NCBI GenBank assembly: GCA_914767885.1
Contig: CAJZBQ010000016.1
Span: 1-64,000, forward strand
Length of the DNA: 64,000 bases
Origin: Blepharisma stoltei
Taxonomy: Eukaryota > Ciliophora > Heterotrichea > Heterotrichida > Blepharismidae
Direction of reading: 5' to 3'
The position numbers and the translations under genes were made by a program. Shown here piece after piece: positions 13,295 to 25,400 of this stretch (positions are counted from its first letter, which is position 1; each line of letters begins with the position of its first letter). The notes below the pieces were generated by a model. That model was not told the DNA's origin. It saw nothing but the letters and a program-made list of their open reading frames with translations, and did no database searches.

Positions 13295-13690
13295 GTCTTA
13301 AGCCTTTTAATCTCGACCACAAATTCTCCACATTTGTAGTTTCCCTACCTGATCCAAATTTACGATTGTGAAAGACAACATTGGGCTTAAATCCATCATT
13401 ACTTAACTGATTATATGTACGCCAGCCATCAGTTCATATTTCAGTGGGATTTTATGGGTTATTGTACACTGAAAGATGTATAAAATTCTTTGATTCATCA
13501 TAACTTTTGTTTGCAGAACATAAAAGATTCCGGATTTTTTAGTGCCACGATCATATACGCCAAAAGCCCATCTGATTTCATGATACCATCTATCATTTCT
13601 AAGTACTTTTGTCTCATCTAATTCCACAGTTGGATGACTCTCGCCAGGCTCATTTTCTATCCCAGGCATTTCATCTTCGATATAGGATCT
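13295..13690 (-). pseudogene. Merlin/IS1595 (ISXO2-like) transposase fragment
   Basis: On the minus strand the frame MPGIENEPGESHPTVELDETK carries the first catalytic Asp (VELDE), then RWYHEIRWAFGVYDRGT. After a frameshift and a TAA the next frame gives EIWTDGWRTYNQL (second Asp) and, further on, HNRKFGSG and TTNVENLWSRLKGL (third acidic residue). This is the D..D..E layout of the ISXO2-like transposase domain, known in eukaryotes as Merlin. The N-terminal part is missing. It sits between the two halves of the tandem duplication, so it may mark its breakpoint. Confidence 0.65.
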
Positions 13691-13879
13691 TAAGAGAATA
13701 AATTTATATATAATTATATTGCTTTGCTTTGAATGATGCTTCAGTATTAAAATACAGCAAACTAATTATAATGTGATTGATTTTTTGGCTGACCAATACC
13801 TGGTATTGAATAGTTTTCTGGAATTTAGAAAAACGCTCCTGTAACGCAATTCATTGAGGTCCCATTCATGCTGAACCAT

Positions 13880-14644
13880 AAGCTTTCAAGTATATTCATC
13901 ACCTATTCCATTTTAATATATTATTCCATCAACTCCGCTCTCAATTAAATTAAACAAGATTTTCCTCCTATCCTTTGCGAACTCAAAATATTTCGATTTG
14001 TCTACCCTGCAATTATTATGTCCTCATATAGCACTGCGCAGTTGCATTTTCAATTAGGCTGCAGCATTGGAGTTAATTCAAATCATTGGTTATGGTCTAA
14101 ATCAAATCTTTCGGAAAGAGTTAACTAGAAAAAATTCATATATCTTCCTCCAAAGCAATAAACATTTTTTTGAAATAGATAGCTGATGAAAAAGTGCAAT
14201 GCTGCCCAGCTGGAAGATAGCGCACACCAAATTTGCTTATTTCACAAAAAATGTTTGCACTTTATTAAAATTTTAGTTTTTTCGAAAAATTGATATAAGC
14301 TTCTCAATTGCATCATTGCAAAGATAAGAGTTCTAAAATTGGATGTTTTTTAATTTTGATATTTTTGAGCCTCTGAAATTTTTTCGCATTGATCATTAAT
14401 TTCTTCTAATCCAAATCCAACTTTCTTAAGAGCTCTTCAAGGCCTGTTTCAGAGTTTGAAAGATTACCTCTTTCGTCCTTTCACAGGGCTTTAAAAAGAC
14501 AGACTCAAAAGTGTGATCTCTATTAGGTAGTTCACAAAGATCTATTCAGTGGAGTTTGCATAAATAAGACTCAGGAGAAGGGCAAATGCAGGAATATTCG
14601 ACTTCAAACTCCCAATTAGGCTCAGAGCATCTCTTGGCCTTCAT
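13880..14644 (-). pseudogene. Decayed B-box/Kelch-repeat gene, copy 2
   Basis: Reading leftward from ATG at 14642-14644, it is the duplicate of 11091-12106. It keeps the B-box frame that copy 1 lost (ESYLCKLHWIDLCELP) but has a deletion of about 70 bp in the Lys/Glu-rich part and its own stops and shifts in the Kelch part (SIALFHQLSISKKCLLL is out of frame). The differences between the copies, many substitutions and indels, show both are free of selection. Confidence 0.55.
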
Positions 14645-14836
14645 TTATTTGCAATCCCTTTATTTTTTTGTAAGTTCGGTGGCCCATGCATTTGAAAAGA
14701 TTCTTTTGAAGGTAATAGAATTGTTAAAAATGTATTCATTCCACTTTTGTTTTATTCAATTTTTAAAATAGCTTGGCTCAGCAAAAAAACATAAAAGAAA
14801 GACAAAAAACAGCCCATGAAATAAATCTTTATTTAA

Positions 14837-15001
14837 ATTTTATATCATAACCGACCAGTTCATTCTATTTATCTGTGCTAAAAATTTTTATTGTAATAAA
14901 AATACATTTTAAAAATAGTTGGTATTTTTTCATTTTTTTTTTGAATAAAATATTGTTTTAATATAACTTATAGATTTGTTCGTTATTAAATGGGGAGAGA
15001 G
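14837..15001. mobile_element. Insert in duplication unit 2 with family C end; unit 1 is the empty site
   Basis: Unit 1 reads CTTTATTTAAGAGTCTTGAG near 12287-12306. Unit 2 has the same bases split by 165 bp between two TAA copies (14834-14836 and 15002-15004). The right end, GTTCGTTATTAAATGGGG followed by AGAGAG, is the family C motif; the left end does not carry it, so the copy looks truncated. This is a direct before/after pair for an insertion with a TAA duplication. Confidence 0.8.
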
Positions 15002-15520
15002 TAAGAGTCTTGAGCAAGCACATTATTTATATGAGAATGGATTAGTATATATTTGGTTAGTTATAAATTTAAATAGGCAATTCTTGTTTAAATTTATTAT
15101 ATTGTCGAATAAACCATAAAAACCTCACTCCTCTCTATTGAATCAATCTTGCACTACAAAGCTGACTGGCAATTGCTTGCACAAAAACTTTCACTTAGAC
15201 TGCAAAGTAATAATTAAAATATAGGATAATAGCTTCATTACTAATAATTAAAGCTTAGTTACTCATAAAGAATTATTAAATAATCAGAATATTAATAAAG
15301 TTTAGATGATCATATATATATAGTTTCAGTATTTCCAAAATAATAAATTTAAATCCATTCTTCAGCGGTTTGCAAACTGGAATAAGAATTAGTCAAATAA
15401 TTTGAGAAATTTTGTATTAAGCCAAATCTTAGAGCGCTTTAAGCGGATATCTCTAAACCTAAATCAAACATTTCTTTTCTTCCATTTTACACTTAATTAA
15501 AATATCGTTAAATTTTGAAA

Positions 15521-15985
15521 ATGAAGTTAACCCTCACAGTTCTTTTCTTATGCTCTTTTCAAGCGATGTCAGCTACTCAAAATAAACCAAGCTTTATCCT
15601 ATTAAGTGATGTTGCCTCTGCAGATGACGTAGAAGCTCAGGAAGATGCTGCAGAAGCAGCAATTGTTGAAAAGATTAGAAAACGTTCTGACTGGTATATG
15701 CCTCCATTTGTTGTCACTATAGAAGATCTTAAGAGGGACATTGAAGACTACGTTGTTCTTGATATTGAACTAGATGGAGATGAGATGGTTGAGATTCATG
15801 GAAGAACTTACAAAGATGAAGATGTTGAAGACAAAATACAATTCTATAAAGACCAGATTCAATACCAAGAAGAAACAGGCACCGTATTGCTTGTGGAAAC
15901 ATCAGGAGTAAAAGCTTATGCATCAAGAGATTCGCCGGAAGCTGAAGAAGTTATTGCTGCACAACTGCAAAGACCATATATCTAA
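15521..15985 (+). CDS. Small secreted or ER acidic protein, copy 2
   Basis: Same signal peptide, length and sequence as the gene at 12818-13282 (about 154 residues, stop TAA). Its upstream 500 bp is nearly the same as in copy 1, with indels around 15270-15330, so both could be expressed. The downstream flank differs from copy 1 within about 10 bases of the stop, which fixes the right edge of the duplicated unit. No domain recognised. Confidence 0.8.
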   Translation: MKLTLTVLFLCSFQAMSATQNKPSFILLSDVASADDVEAQEDAAEAAIVEKIRKRSDWYMPPFVVTIEDLKRDIEDYVVLDIELDGDEMVEIHGRTYKDEDVEDKIQFYKDQIQYQEETGTVLLVETSGVKAYASRDSPEAEEVIAAQLQRPYI

Positions 15986-16879
15986 TTAAAACAAATATTA
16001 TTGATAAGCATACACATGATAAGCCTGCATCGCTTAAGTTTTCTGTTTGTGTATTAAGCATTGCTCCGATTCAGGAGTTTTTGGTATTAAACAATATTTC
16101 AATAATTTTCTTTAAATCTATTTGCGAGCTTGAGATAAATTTTAGGAATTAAAATGAATTTGATACAATTTTCTTATGAGTAATAAGTCTACAAGCTTCT
16201 CTGTGTTACGCGATTTTTTCAGCCAACATTGAATCGAAGTTGCATAGGGCTCTTTCGAAAATCTACCTACCTTAACATTCAAAGGTGTTATAGCATATTC
16301 AGTTGCAAAATTGCTCAGATAATTATAATTTCCGCTTTCAACTTTAAATCTAAGTGGCATTTTAATTTCTTTTCAATTATTTATGCAAATTGATATTATT
16401 TTATTAATAAGAATGCTCAGAATATGCTTAAATACAATTTTATTATCATTATTTGAATAAAAAAACAGAGAAAACCTTTATATGCCTCTTAACTATTGCT
16501 TTAATAATATGAATTTTATATTTAATCCATATTAATAATAAATTCAAATATATTAGGAAGCACTTCAAAATTTTCTGTTATAAAATTAAGAGTTATTCCT
16601 TTTTACAGATCGGAAGCTATTTTGTCACTGTGCAGTGTCCTATTTTACTTTCTTCAAAGGCTCATTATTAAAAAGAAATATGATAATGGTTGGATTGATC
16701 ATTAGCAATGCTTGCAGTGTCATAATCTTGCATATATAAACATAAGCATTATTCTGCAAAAATTTAAGCTTGGAATAATTAAAATTCAAATTTTCTTATA
16801 ATAAATCTGAATTTAAATTTCTAACTAGTATTTATACATTAAAAATCTTATGATTAAAACAAATATATGATTTATTTTA
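15986..16879. other. Intergenic with one doubtful small ORF
   Basis: AT-rich DNA between the duplication and a family A MITE. The only frame of note is on the minus strand at 16142-16360 (72 residues, MPLRFKVESGNYNYLSNFAT...). It has a mixed, protein-like composition but no signal peptide, domain or paralogue in the window, so I leave it as unproven. Confidence 0.35.
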
Positions 16880-17254
16880 CTCCCCCCCTCTGTGAGTGAA
16901 CAAAAAATTTTGTGTTCACTCACGGAGGGGGGTTAATTTTTTGTTTAAATATAAATTTATATATAAATTTTATAAAAAATATTTTTTTTCGAAATTTAAA
17001 AAAATCTAATTCGCAAAAAATTGGAAAGCAAATATTAATTTAATTTATAAAATTTATGTTTTAAAAACCAATTCGTTTAAAATTAAACAGAATTAGCTCT
17101 AGATTTCATTATACTAATTATCACTTATATATCAAAAATTTTTCCCATAAAAAATTTTTGTATTAAAAAAATTTTTGTTCACTCACGGAGGGTGGGTTTT
17201 TCGGCAAAAAAACAGGGATTTTTCTAATAGTTTTGTTCACTCACGGAGGGAGAG
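16880..17254 (-). mobile_element. Family A MITE, upstream of receptor gene
   Basis: 375 bp between TTA repeats (16877-16879, 17255-17257). The left end is a hairpin: CTCTGTGAGTGAACAAAA followed at once by its complement GTTCACTCACGGAGGG. Then come an AT-rich body and two same-direction copies of TTTTGTTCACTCACGGAGGG about 45 bp apart at the right end. Taking the element to start at its paired-copy end (as in the 24831 copy), it lies on the minus strand. It ends 150 bp before the receptor ATG. Confidence 0.85.
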
Positions 17255-17406
17255 TTAGAAACCAGTTTTTTCTATAATCAGATTTTTTGTCTTTATTGCA
17301 GATCCTTCAATAAAAAAAGGCATCTTATTCGAAAATAATAATTGCTGGCTTTTTTGATAAGAATAGATGAAAGCGCATTCAATATAATATATATTATTAT
17401 TTTAGC

Positions 17407-20400
17407 ATGATATACATCTGGTTTCTTATCATTCAAGCGTCAGCAATCCAATTCCTGCACGTTCTTTACAGTCAATATACTGAAGAGCAGCTTTTAGAGT
17501 CATTAGTTCAATCATTTAACATAAACTACTCCCAACTGGTCGAAACCATAGTAATTGAAATCACTCAAGAAACTCCAATTCAAAATCTACTTGTAAACGC
17601 TAGCATAATTATAGACTCAACTTCAAGCCTGGCTCTTAGCAGCAAAATATCAAAAGTATCTTCAGAATTGGAGTTTCTACATCTGGTAGTAGGCAAACCT
17701 TCAGAATCCTTCCAAGATTGGGACTATTTTACCTTGCTTCCTGAAATGAGACATTACGAAGCTTTGAATAGCATATTAAGATTATTCAATTGGTCGCAAT
17801 ATGTAATAATTCAGAGCGAGTCATTTGAGTCAACCCAACTAACAAATATTTTCAAAGAATATCAGCTCGATCAGAATATTAAATTTTTCTCTTTTCCCAA
17901 TTCCCAAAGCCAAAATGTATCTGACGATTTGGTCGGCGTTCAAGTGAAGCCATCAGGGTTGCTTAATATTCTTATTTTAAATGAAGGAGAAGGTGCTAGA
18001 AAGCTTATATCGTCTCTTATTACAAAAAAAAATTACAAAGAAAATTCAGGAGTGCTGCTTAGTAGTAAAGGCTTGTGAGGTGCAGAAGCAGATGGCACTA
18101 TTATCGTTGTTGAAAAAGATTTGGAAAGCGCAACAAGTTTGGCTAACTATAAAGCTTTATCTGTGCTTAAAATATTGGCTTATATCGATTTAACAAACGA
18201 TTCTAATTATGCAATCAAGAATCAGCTAAAAGTTGCACTAAATTCTAAAAATCATCCAATACCCCAATTTTCGATTGTTAATATACAAAATAATAAAAGA
18301 GTGATTATAGGATCAATCGAGGAAACTAATGTAAAATTTCAAATCTCACCAGTTTTCCCGGGAAATACTTTGAAGTACCCTGACTCGAAGAACGCTGCTG
18401 TAACAATTTCAGTAGCTTCAGGTAAAAGCAACTATAATGGAATTCCCTATTATTCTAATATATGAGTTAAAACAGGAGCTCTTTTTGCCATTGGGTATGC
18501 AAATTCTATAAGTGTGATCCCAAATTACATAATAAAAACACATAATACAGATTGTAGCGCTGAACTCTACAATCATAATTTTTCCTATAATTGCTTAGCT
18601 AAAGAGGTTGGGAATTTTGGCTCATTTTACATACCTTCTATAATTAATGACGTATGCTTTGGCACAATTAATGACTTTAACCTCTTAGACATTCAAATAC
18701 CCATGATAGCAGATGGTTGCCCAAGCCCATTATTAACAAGCAAAGAGAGTTATCCCAAATTTACAAGGACTACTAAGACTTTGGCTTATCATGCCGGCAT
18801 CATTCCAAGCTTGATGTCAATTTTTGGGTGAAAAGACATTGTTGCTATATATGAAAACTCAACATTTGGTCTTAGCCTTTATAATGCTTTCCTAACTAAT
18901 GCAAAAGCTGCAGGAATTAATATTTTAAATGATGAGAATAAGAGAATGATAAAGCCTTTCTACTCTCCAGCAGACTTTAATGACTATGCTTATGTGGTTT
19001 CTCACGCAATCAAGACTACTGGAAGAATTTTCGCATTTTTTGTATTTCTGGAAAATAACGAGCAATTTTATTTGATTTCTCAGTTCTATGACATGGGACT
19101 TAGAAAAGGTGACGCAGTTTTTATTATCTATGAGCAAGCAAGCTATTTTAATCATATTTCTGCTTTCTCACAGAGAACATTAGCGCAAAAATAAGCGAAT
19201 TAATTGAAGGGTCAATATCTCTCACCCCATCAGAGTTTACTGGATCATATGGGAAAGAAATCGAAAAAATGTTAATTCCGGAACTTGACCAGACCAAGAA
19301 TATAGGAGCAATCGGAACATGCTATTCATTTAATGCTGCAATGCTCGGAATACACACACTAAACAATTTGATCCAGTATGGAGAAGACTATACAAACCCA
19401 GACGTTATGAACGCTGCAATAAGGAAGCAAAAAATAGTTGGGTGTTCAGGAAAATTAAAAATTGCTGTTGATTCCAATGAGCCGAATGATGAAAGTATTT
19501 CCATTAATAACATTATTTACAACAAGACAACTGGAGCTTGAGCAGATAACTCAGTTGGGTTCTATGAAATCGGTAAAAATCCTCTTATCACTATAAAAGG
19601 AGTAATAATTTGGCCAAACGGAACAACAATAAATCCAAATGACAAAAGACTGGATCAATATGATTGCGCATTTGACCTTCACCTGCTACAAAAATCTAAG
19701 CTTGGTAAAATGCTCTATTGCTTGCTTATAGGAATCCTCTCACTTATATCGTTAGCATTTTCTCTTATATGTTTGAAAGCTTCTTGAAAATTCAAATTTC
19801 CTAAGATAGCTCATAAAAGATTGGCAAAGTTTGGGGACTTCGTTAAGCACTCATACATTGTTATTGACTTTACCCAATTTCTTGCTCTAAGCCCAAGCTT
19901 TGAATGGAACTATTGGAATCTCACTGATATTCTTTATGCTGTAATTGGGGATGCATCAAAATTTACTATAAGCCAAGAAAGTTCTTGAACAAGCATTTAT
20001 CTTGCATTAGGGTTTATTTTTCTTTGGTTTGCTTCATGCATTTTTGTCTGCTGAGATTTTGATGAAAAACTAGCCAAATTGGATTTTTTCTTAATAAATT
20101 ACTGTATTTGGGCTATTAACCAATTATTGCCTTTTGTTGCGAATTTTGGATTTATTCCTATTGTAATGATACTATTTACATTATTTAAATGTGAAAATGG
20201 CAGCGGAAACGGTATAACAGAAAGTTACTGGGAGTATGATTGCAAAACTTATTGTTGGAATGACAAGCATTTAGCTTTTGCTATGATTTCAATTTTTGCA
20301 TTAATTTTCTTTATGATTTCAACTGTCTATTTTAGACCGAGATGGGAATTTTTGTATGATGATCAAAATGTGGTGATAAACCCTCATTATTTGGTTGCAA

Positions 20401-20963
20401 GAGGTATTTTCCAGATTGCATTGGTTACTTTATACTTGACACTCAAAAATTATAGCGAGGCTCTGTTTGGGCTTGCTTTTATTGTTATAATGAGCATTTT
20501 ATTGGTTTATGCATCAGTTTTTGAGCCTTCTAACCATAACGTTACCAATCTATGGTCTCGTGTATCGTTCTTTGCAATCATTTGAAGTGCTGCGATTTCT
20601 AGTATTTATTGGTCAAATCCGAATTTCAAAGAGGATTCAATATGGATTGTAATGAGACTCACTGGGTGGGCATTGATTGCATTAATAACTCTTTTTATTC
20701 ATTTGAAGGTGATGGAAAACCCTTTATACACTCCCAAAGCAAATAATATCTCACTGTATTTCTTATTCCAATTTTCATCAGTGGTAACTGCTAGAGATAT
20801 TTCAAAAAATCCTGAAAAGAAGTATATTATTGTAAACAAATCAACTATGATTGACACAAGCCATCATTTTAATGCTAGCCAACAAGTTGACAGTATGCAG
20901 CACTTTTGCGAAAGTCAGCCAATAGATAGCTCACAAATTGATTTATCTGGGATTAAAATCTAA
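17407..20963 (+). CDS. Venus-flytrap ligand-binding, multi-TM receptor
   Basis: About 1185 residues with TGA as Trp at many sites (for example 18076-18078, GLWGAEADG). A signal peptide (MIYIWFLIIQASAIQ) is followed by a large extracellular region that ends in a type-1 periplasmic-binding or ANF-receptor fold: PMIADGCPSP, TRTTKTLAYHAGIIPSL, WKDIVAIYENSTFGLSLYNAF and IGAIGTCYSFNAAMLGIHTL are the usual lobes of that family. From about 19700 there are roughly seven hydrophobic helices (GKMLYCLLIGILSLISLAFS first), then a short cytoplasmic tail. The plan recalls class C GPCRs, but the helices lack motifs I could assign to that class. One frame break near 19185 (SAFSQ to ENISAK) needs a single added base. 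Ligand unknown. Confidence 0.75.
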
Positions 20964-22427
20964 GTTTAAATTTACTTTCTTAACGAAATGGTTGGCTCTG
21001 CTAATTAAATTAATAATAGCTAGTTAATTAGTTAGCTTGCTAAAAGGGTAGGTTTTAGCATATTGGGGAAGCATTCACCAAAAAAATTCAAAAAGCAGGG
21101 GGTCATCCTCTTTGCAAATTCTATAATTGCCTAGGCATTATCGGTATTAGACCTTTTCTTCCTTACTTTAATGCTCGCTTGTAAGTGGGCGGCTTATAAA
21201 TTTCTACAGCCCTAAGTCAGTCGATGGTAGCAACTTTATTCCAAGGATTAGCTTCTAGGAGCCTGCCAGGAGTCAAAGTGCCATCTTTCCAGCCTTTACA
21301 GAAAAAGGACCGCCCCAGTCCTCGCAGATAAATTCGTAAATGTGAAAAACATTACTAGGCACCTCCGTTAACAATCACAAGAAAGCACTCAGTTTCCCAT
21401 AAATAAATTAATAGTAAGGGTGTTGACATTATTGAGTACAAAGATATTAAAATTAAACAGAATCTGCCTCTAGATTTTTATCTTTATAAATCTTGAAGAT
21501 TATATAATAGATTATTGCAGTGGCCCAGAATTTACAAGATGAAGTATGGTCTCGATAAGATAGACAATAATAAATGAGATTTAAAAGTTGAATTTGAAAT
21601 ATTGGAATAGATTTGATAAGAAAGGCTCTATAGGAGAGGATTGCCTCATAAATAAATAAATAAAGTAGAAGTTAATAAAGAAATGAACAGAAAAATTCTT
21701 TAAAATGGTATAATATAAATTTACTACAAATTTAACTCTTGAAGAGTGTAAAAGGATGCTTAGTTTAATGGCTAAAAGTGGAAATTATATTAGCTGAGCG
21801 AGCCTTATGAAATTTTAGGAATTTTCGTTAATAAGAAAATCAGTGTCATTCAAAAACTCATATAACAGAGAAGTGTGCATACTTATTTCTAGTAAGAAAA
21901 ATTAAAACTTATTGCTAAGATCTTGATCCATAAAAACTCTAAGAAAGCTCTTATATTTTATCACCGAATAAGAATAAGAAACCTAAATGCCATAAACAAT
22001 AAATAAAAATTTATATACCCAGAAAGGTTGCAAAATAATTATGATCCAATTGAGAAGGATTCTATTAATTATTAGTTTTTCATATTACAAATTGGAATAT
22101 AAAAACAGCAAGATGGGTATTTTGATTCCTAGTAATATATTATAATATGGACCTAATTCTTAAAAGAAGCTCAACTGACCATCACAGCTTGTCTTTAAAT
22201 ATAGAAAATTCGAGAAATTGTAAAAAAATGATGAAAATTCAAAAAATGCAGCAAAAAAATGTTTTCGCAAAAATAAAAAAAGGAATTTGCATGCAATTTT
22301 TGCATTTTTGAGGATTTTGCACCATTTTTGCAAGCTCTCCGAAAATATAATCACACAGCTTAATAAAATCAGCAAAAGGTGCTGAAATTTTGAAAAGAAA
22401 GGGGTGAATATTAACTTTGAAGATCCA
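20964..22427. other. Intergenic; GC-richer block near 21050-21400
   Basis: Mostly AT-rich and non-coding. About 350 bp (21050-21400) is clearly richer in GC (for example CCTGCCAGGAGTCAAAG and GGACCGCCCCAGTCCTCGC), similar in composition to the SINE-like inserts elsewhere in the window, but I cannot find its flanking repeat or Pol III boxes. The last 60 bases are open in the frame of the downstream WD40 gene, so its start could be a little earlier than the ATG chosen. Confidence 0.45.
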
Positions 22428-25400
22428 ATGAAAAATTCACCAAACGCTTTATTAATCTATAAGTTTAATCGAAGATTTCCTATTACCAAAGAACACATAA
22501 ATTTAAGTTTAGCAAAAAAAATTATAGCAAATTTGTCCAATTTAACGGATTTTGGTGCCATAAAAGAAAGTTATCTCAATAAAGTTGATTTCAAGCCCAT
22601 AAGTAACTATATCAAAGATTACCTAACAGAAGGCTCAAAAGAAGTTCTTTACAACATAATTTTATTATCAAAAACTACTGACTCATTAAATCTCGCCTCA
22701 AGTAATGCAATCACAATTCTCAATAAAGCAGGATTTATTTTCACAAATAAAGATTTAAGTATGATTAAAATCCCGAATGCAGAATTATCATATGGAATAT
22801 TTTACAACACGAATTTTTCTTCAAGCAACCTTCATAAAGTTAACTTTTCTAGGGCTTATATTTCTGGATCAAATTTTAAAGGCTGCGATATGACTGAAGT
22901 AAATTTCAGAGAAAAAGTCACTGACATAAAAACGACCACAGAAATTTTTAAGTTTTCTAATTGTGGCAGATTTCTTGCTATTGTCAGTAATAAAATAACA
23001 TGACTTTATAACTTGAAAAAAAATCAAGAAATTACTCAACTTGTAGGGCATAATAAGGAGATAACTTTTCTAACATTTTCTGATGATGGTAAGTATTTAG
23101 GATCTTGAAGCTCAGATTCAGTGGCCATTTTATGGGACACTTATCAAAAAAGTAAAATTAGAGTAATTAATGGATGCAGGAATTTTATGAATTTTTCTCC
23201 TTGCGGAACATACCTTAGCTTTATTTTTTGCGTTACTCAAGGTTGTATATCAATATATGATATAAATTTGGACCAAGTAATAAATAAAATACGTTATGGA
23301 AATTTCATACCAAAATTTACATTATTTTCTCACACAGGGACTCACTTAATAGCTTTATATCATTATTCATGCATCATGAGTAAGTGAAATCTATGAGGTA
23401 ATGGCAGCGAAGAGCGTATAAAGTGCCAAAATATTGAGACTTGCTTTGCAATATCTAGCTGCCGTAAATACGTAGCAGTTCCTTATACTTATTGTCGAAT
23501 ACATGTATATAATTTGGATAAATTCGAATTTGTTGCAAAGCTGGATATAAAGCCTTATCCAACTTATTTAGTCTCCCGGTGAATGAATCAAAAAGTTTTG
23601 CTAAATTGCATTGGGATTAAAATTTTTTTAAAAAAATTATAGTAAAAATTATTTTCGAAATTTAAAAAAAATAAATTGAAAAGTATAAATTTGTAAAAAT
23701 TATAAGCTGTTTAATAATCAAAAATATTAGTTAGAGATTTAATTATACTAATTATTATTTATGTATCAAATATTTTTCTATAAGAAATTTTTTGTTAGCT
23801 CAAGAGTGTAGGTTTTACCTCAAAAATAGGGATTTTTCAAATTATTTTGCTCGCTCACAGAGGGGGAGCTAGCATTTTCACCTTGTGGAAGGTTTTTAGC
23901 CTCAGGAGCTGAGGATAAATATATTGAGGTGCTTGATTTGTCTTCATCAAAAGGTAATACTTTTAACATTTTCAATAAAAAAAATTTGAAGATGAAGCCT
24001 TTTGTGTTTTCTTCAGATGGAAATTATTTATTTGTAGTAACAGCTGACCAAAGACTAAAGTCTTGAGAAATCTCTCCAAACTTTGAAGCAAATGCAAAGC
24101 AAAATATGACAGCGATAAAAACTGTTTCTTTCTCGTTTGACAGTGAATATTTTGCTGCTTCAAATGAAGAAGGATGGATTTTTATATTTTTTACCAAAAA
24201 TCAAAAGCTTTTTAAAGAATTTAAGGCTCATAATCATTGAATTTCACGTGTTTTCTGATCCTGAAATATAATGGCTACTTCAAGTATAGATAATTATATC
24301 AAGATTTGAGATATTTATACCTGCTCTCCATTACAGATAATTCAAGCAAATAAAAATATTGATATAGAAATTTTCCCAAATTTGGAGCTGTTTGCCCTTG
24401 ATTTGGCCACTGGGAAAATTTTTTGGTTCGACCAGTACCATATGGTTTGGTCAAACCAAAAAAATTTTCTCAGTGGGCAAATCAAAGGCAAACAGCGCCA
24501 TCTATGGGAAAATTCTATATATCTCCTGATGGAAAGAAAATTCTTTCGTGTAGTAGGCTTAATTTAATTAATATTTTCGATATTGAAAAAGGCCAAATGA
24601 TTAGCCAATGAAAAGCAAATCGTCAACAAGTTCATATGTGAATCTGATCTCAGTGTGGAAAATTTGTAATAGTTTGCAGTGCCGATAGATCAATCAGCAT
24701 TTGAAAGGCGGATAATCAAGAATTAATAGCTGACTTCCCTCTTTTGAAATTGAAACAAAACATTGGTAAAATTCACATTTTTTTGGTCCTTAATACTCCT
24801 TTAAAATTGGAACAAAATTTGTTTTCGTTACTCCCCCCCGTGAGTGAACAAAATCATTAGAAAAATCGCTATTTTTTGCCCAAAAACCCACCCTCCGTGA
24901 GTGAACAAAAAATTTTTTTAATACAAAAATTTTTTATGGGAAAAAAAATTTGATATATAAATGATAATTAATATAATGATATCTAGAGCTAATTCTGTTT
25001 AATTTCAAACGAATTGGGTTTTTAAAACATAAATTTTATAAATTAAATTAATATTTGCTTTCCAATTTTTGTGAATTAGGATTTTTTTTAAATTTCGAAA
25101 AAAAATTTTTTTTTATAAAATTTATATATAAATTTTTTTTAAAAAAAAAAAAATTAACCCCCCTCCGTGAGTGAACAAAATTTTTTTGTTCACTCACGGA
25201 AGGGGGGGGGGGAGTTAGGAAAATTTTATCGATAAAATACTATTTTTTATATAATTAGTTTTGACCTAATTTAATAGATAAAACGAGAAAAGAATGCCAT
25301 TGCACAGTTTTAAAGCTGAATCGATTGATTTTATATATAGGTCTTCAATTCAAAATATTCTACTCGATTTATATTTTTTAAAAAATTTTAAAATTAAAAT

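Larger units (their letters stand above)
11265..15990. repeat. Tandem segmental duplication of about 2.1 kb units
   Basis: Unit 1 covers about 11265-13285 and unit 2 about 13880-15990; each holds the Kelch pseudogene (minus) and the small secreted-protein gene (plus). The 600 bp between the units contains the Merlin-type fragment. Divergence is uneven: the Kelch halves differ every few bases, whereas the last 1 kb of each unit is nearly identical and the coding frames appear identical. Confidence 0.85.

Noticed and set aside
16880-16945. GC-rich hairpin as a transcription terminator
   Set aside because: The same hairpin recurs as the fixed end of a dispersed element with target duplications, so it is a transposon end.
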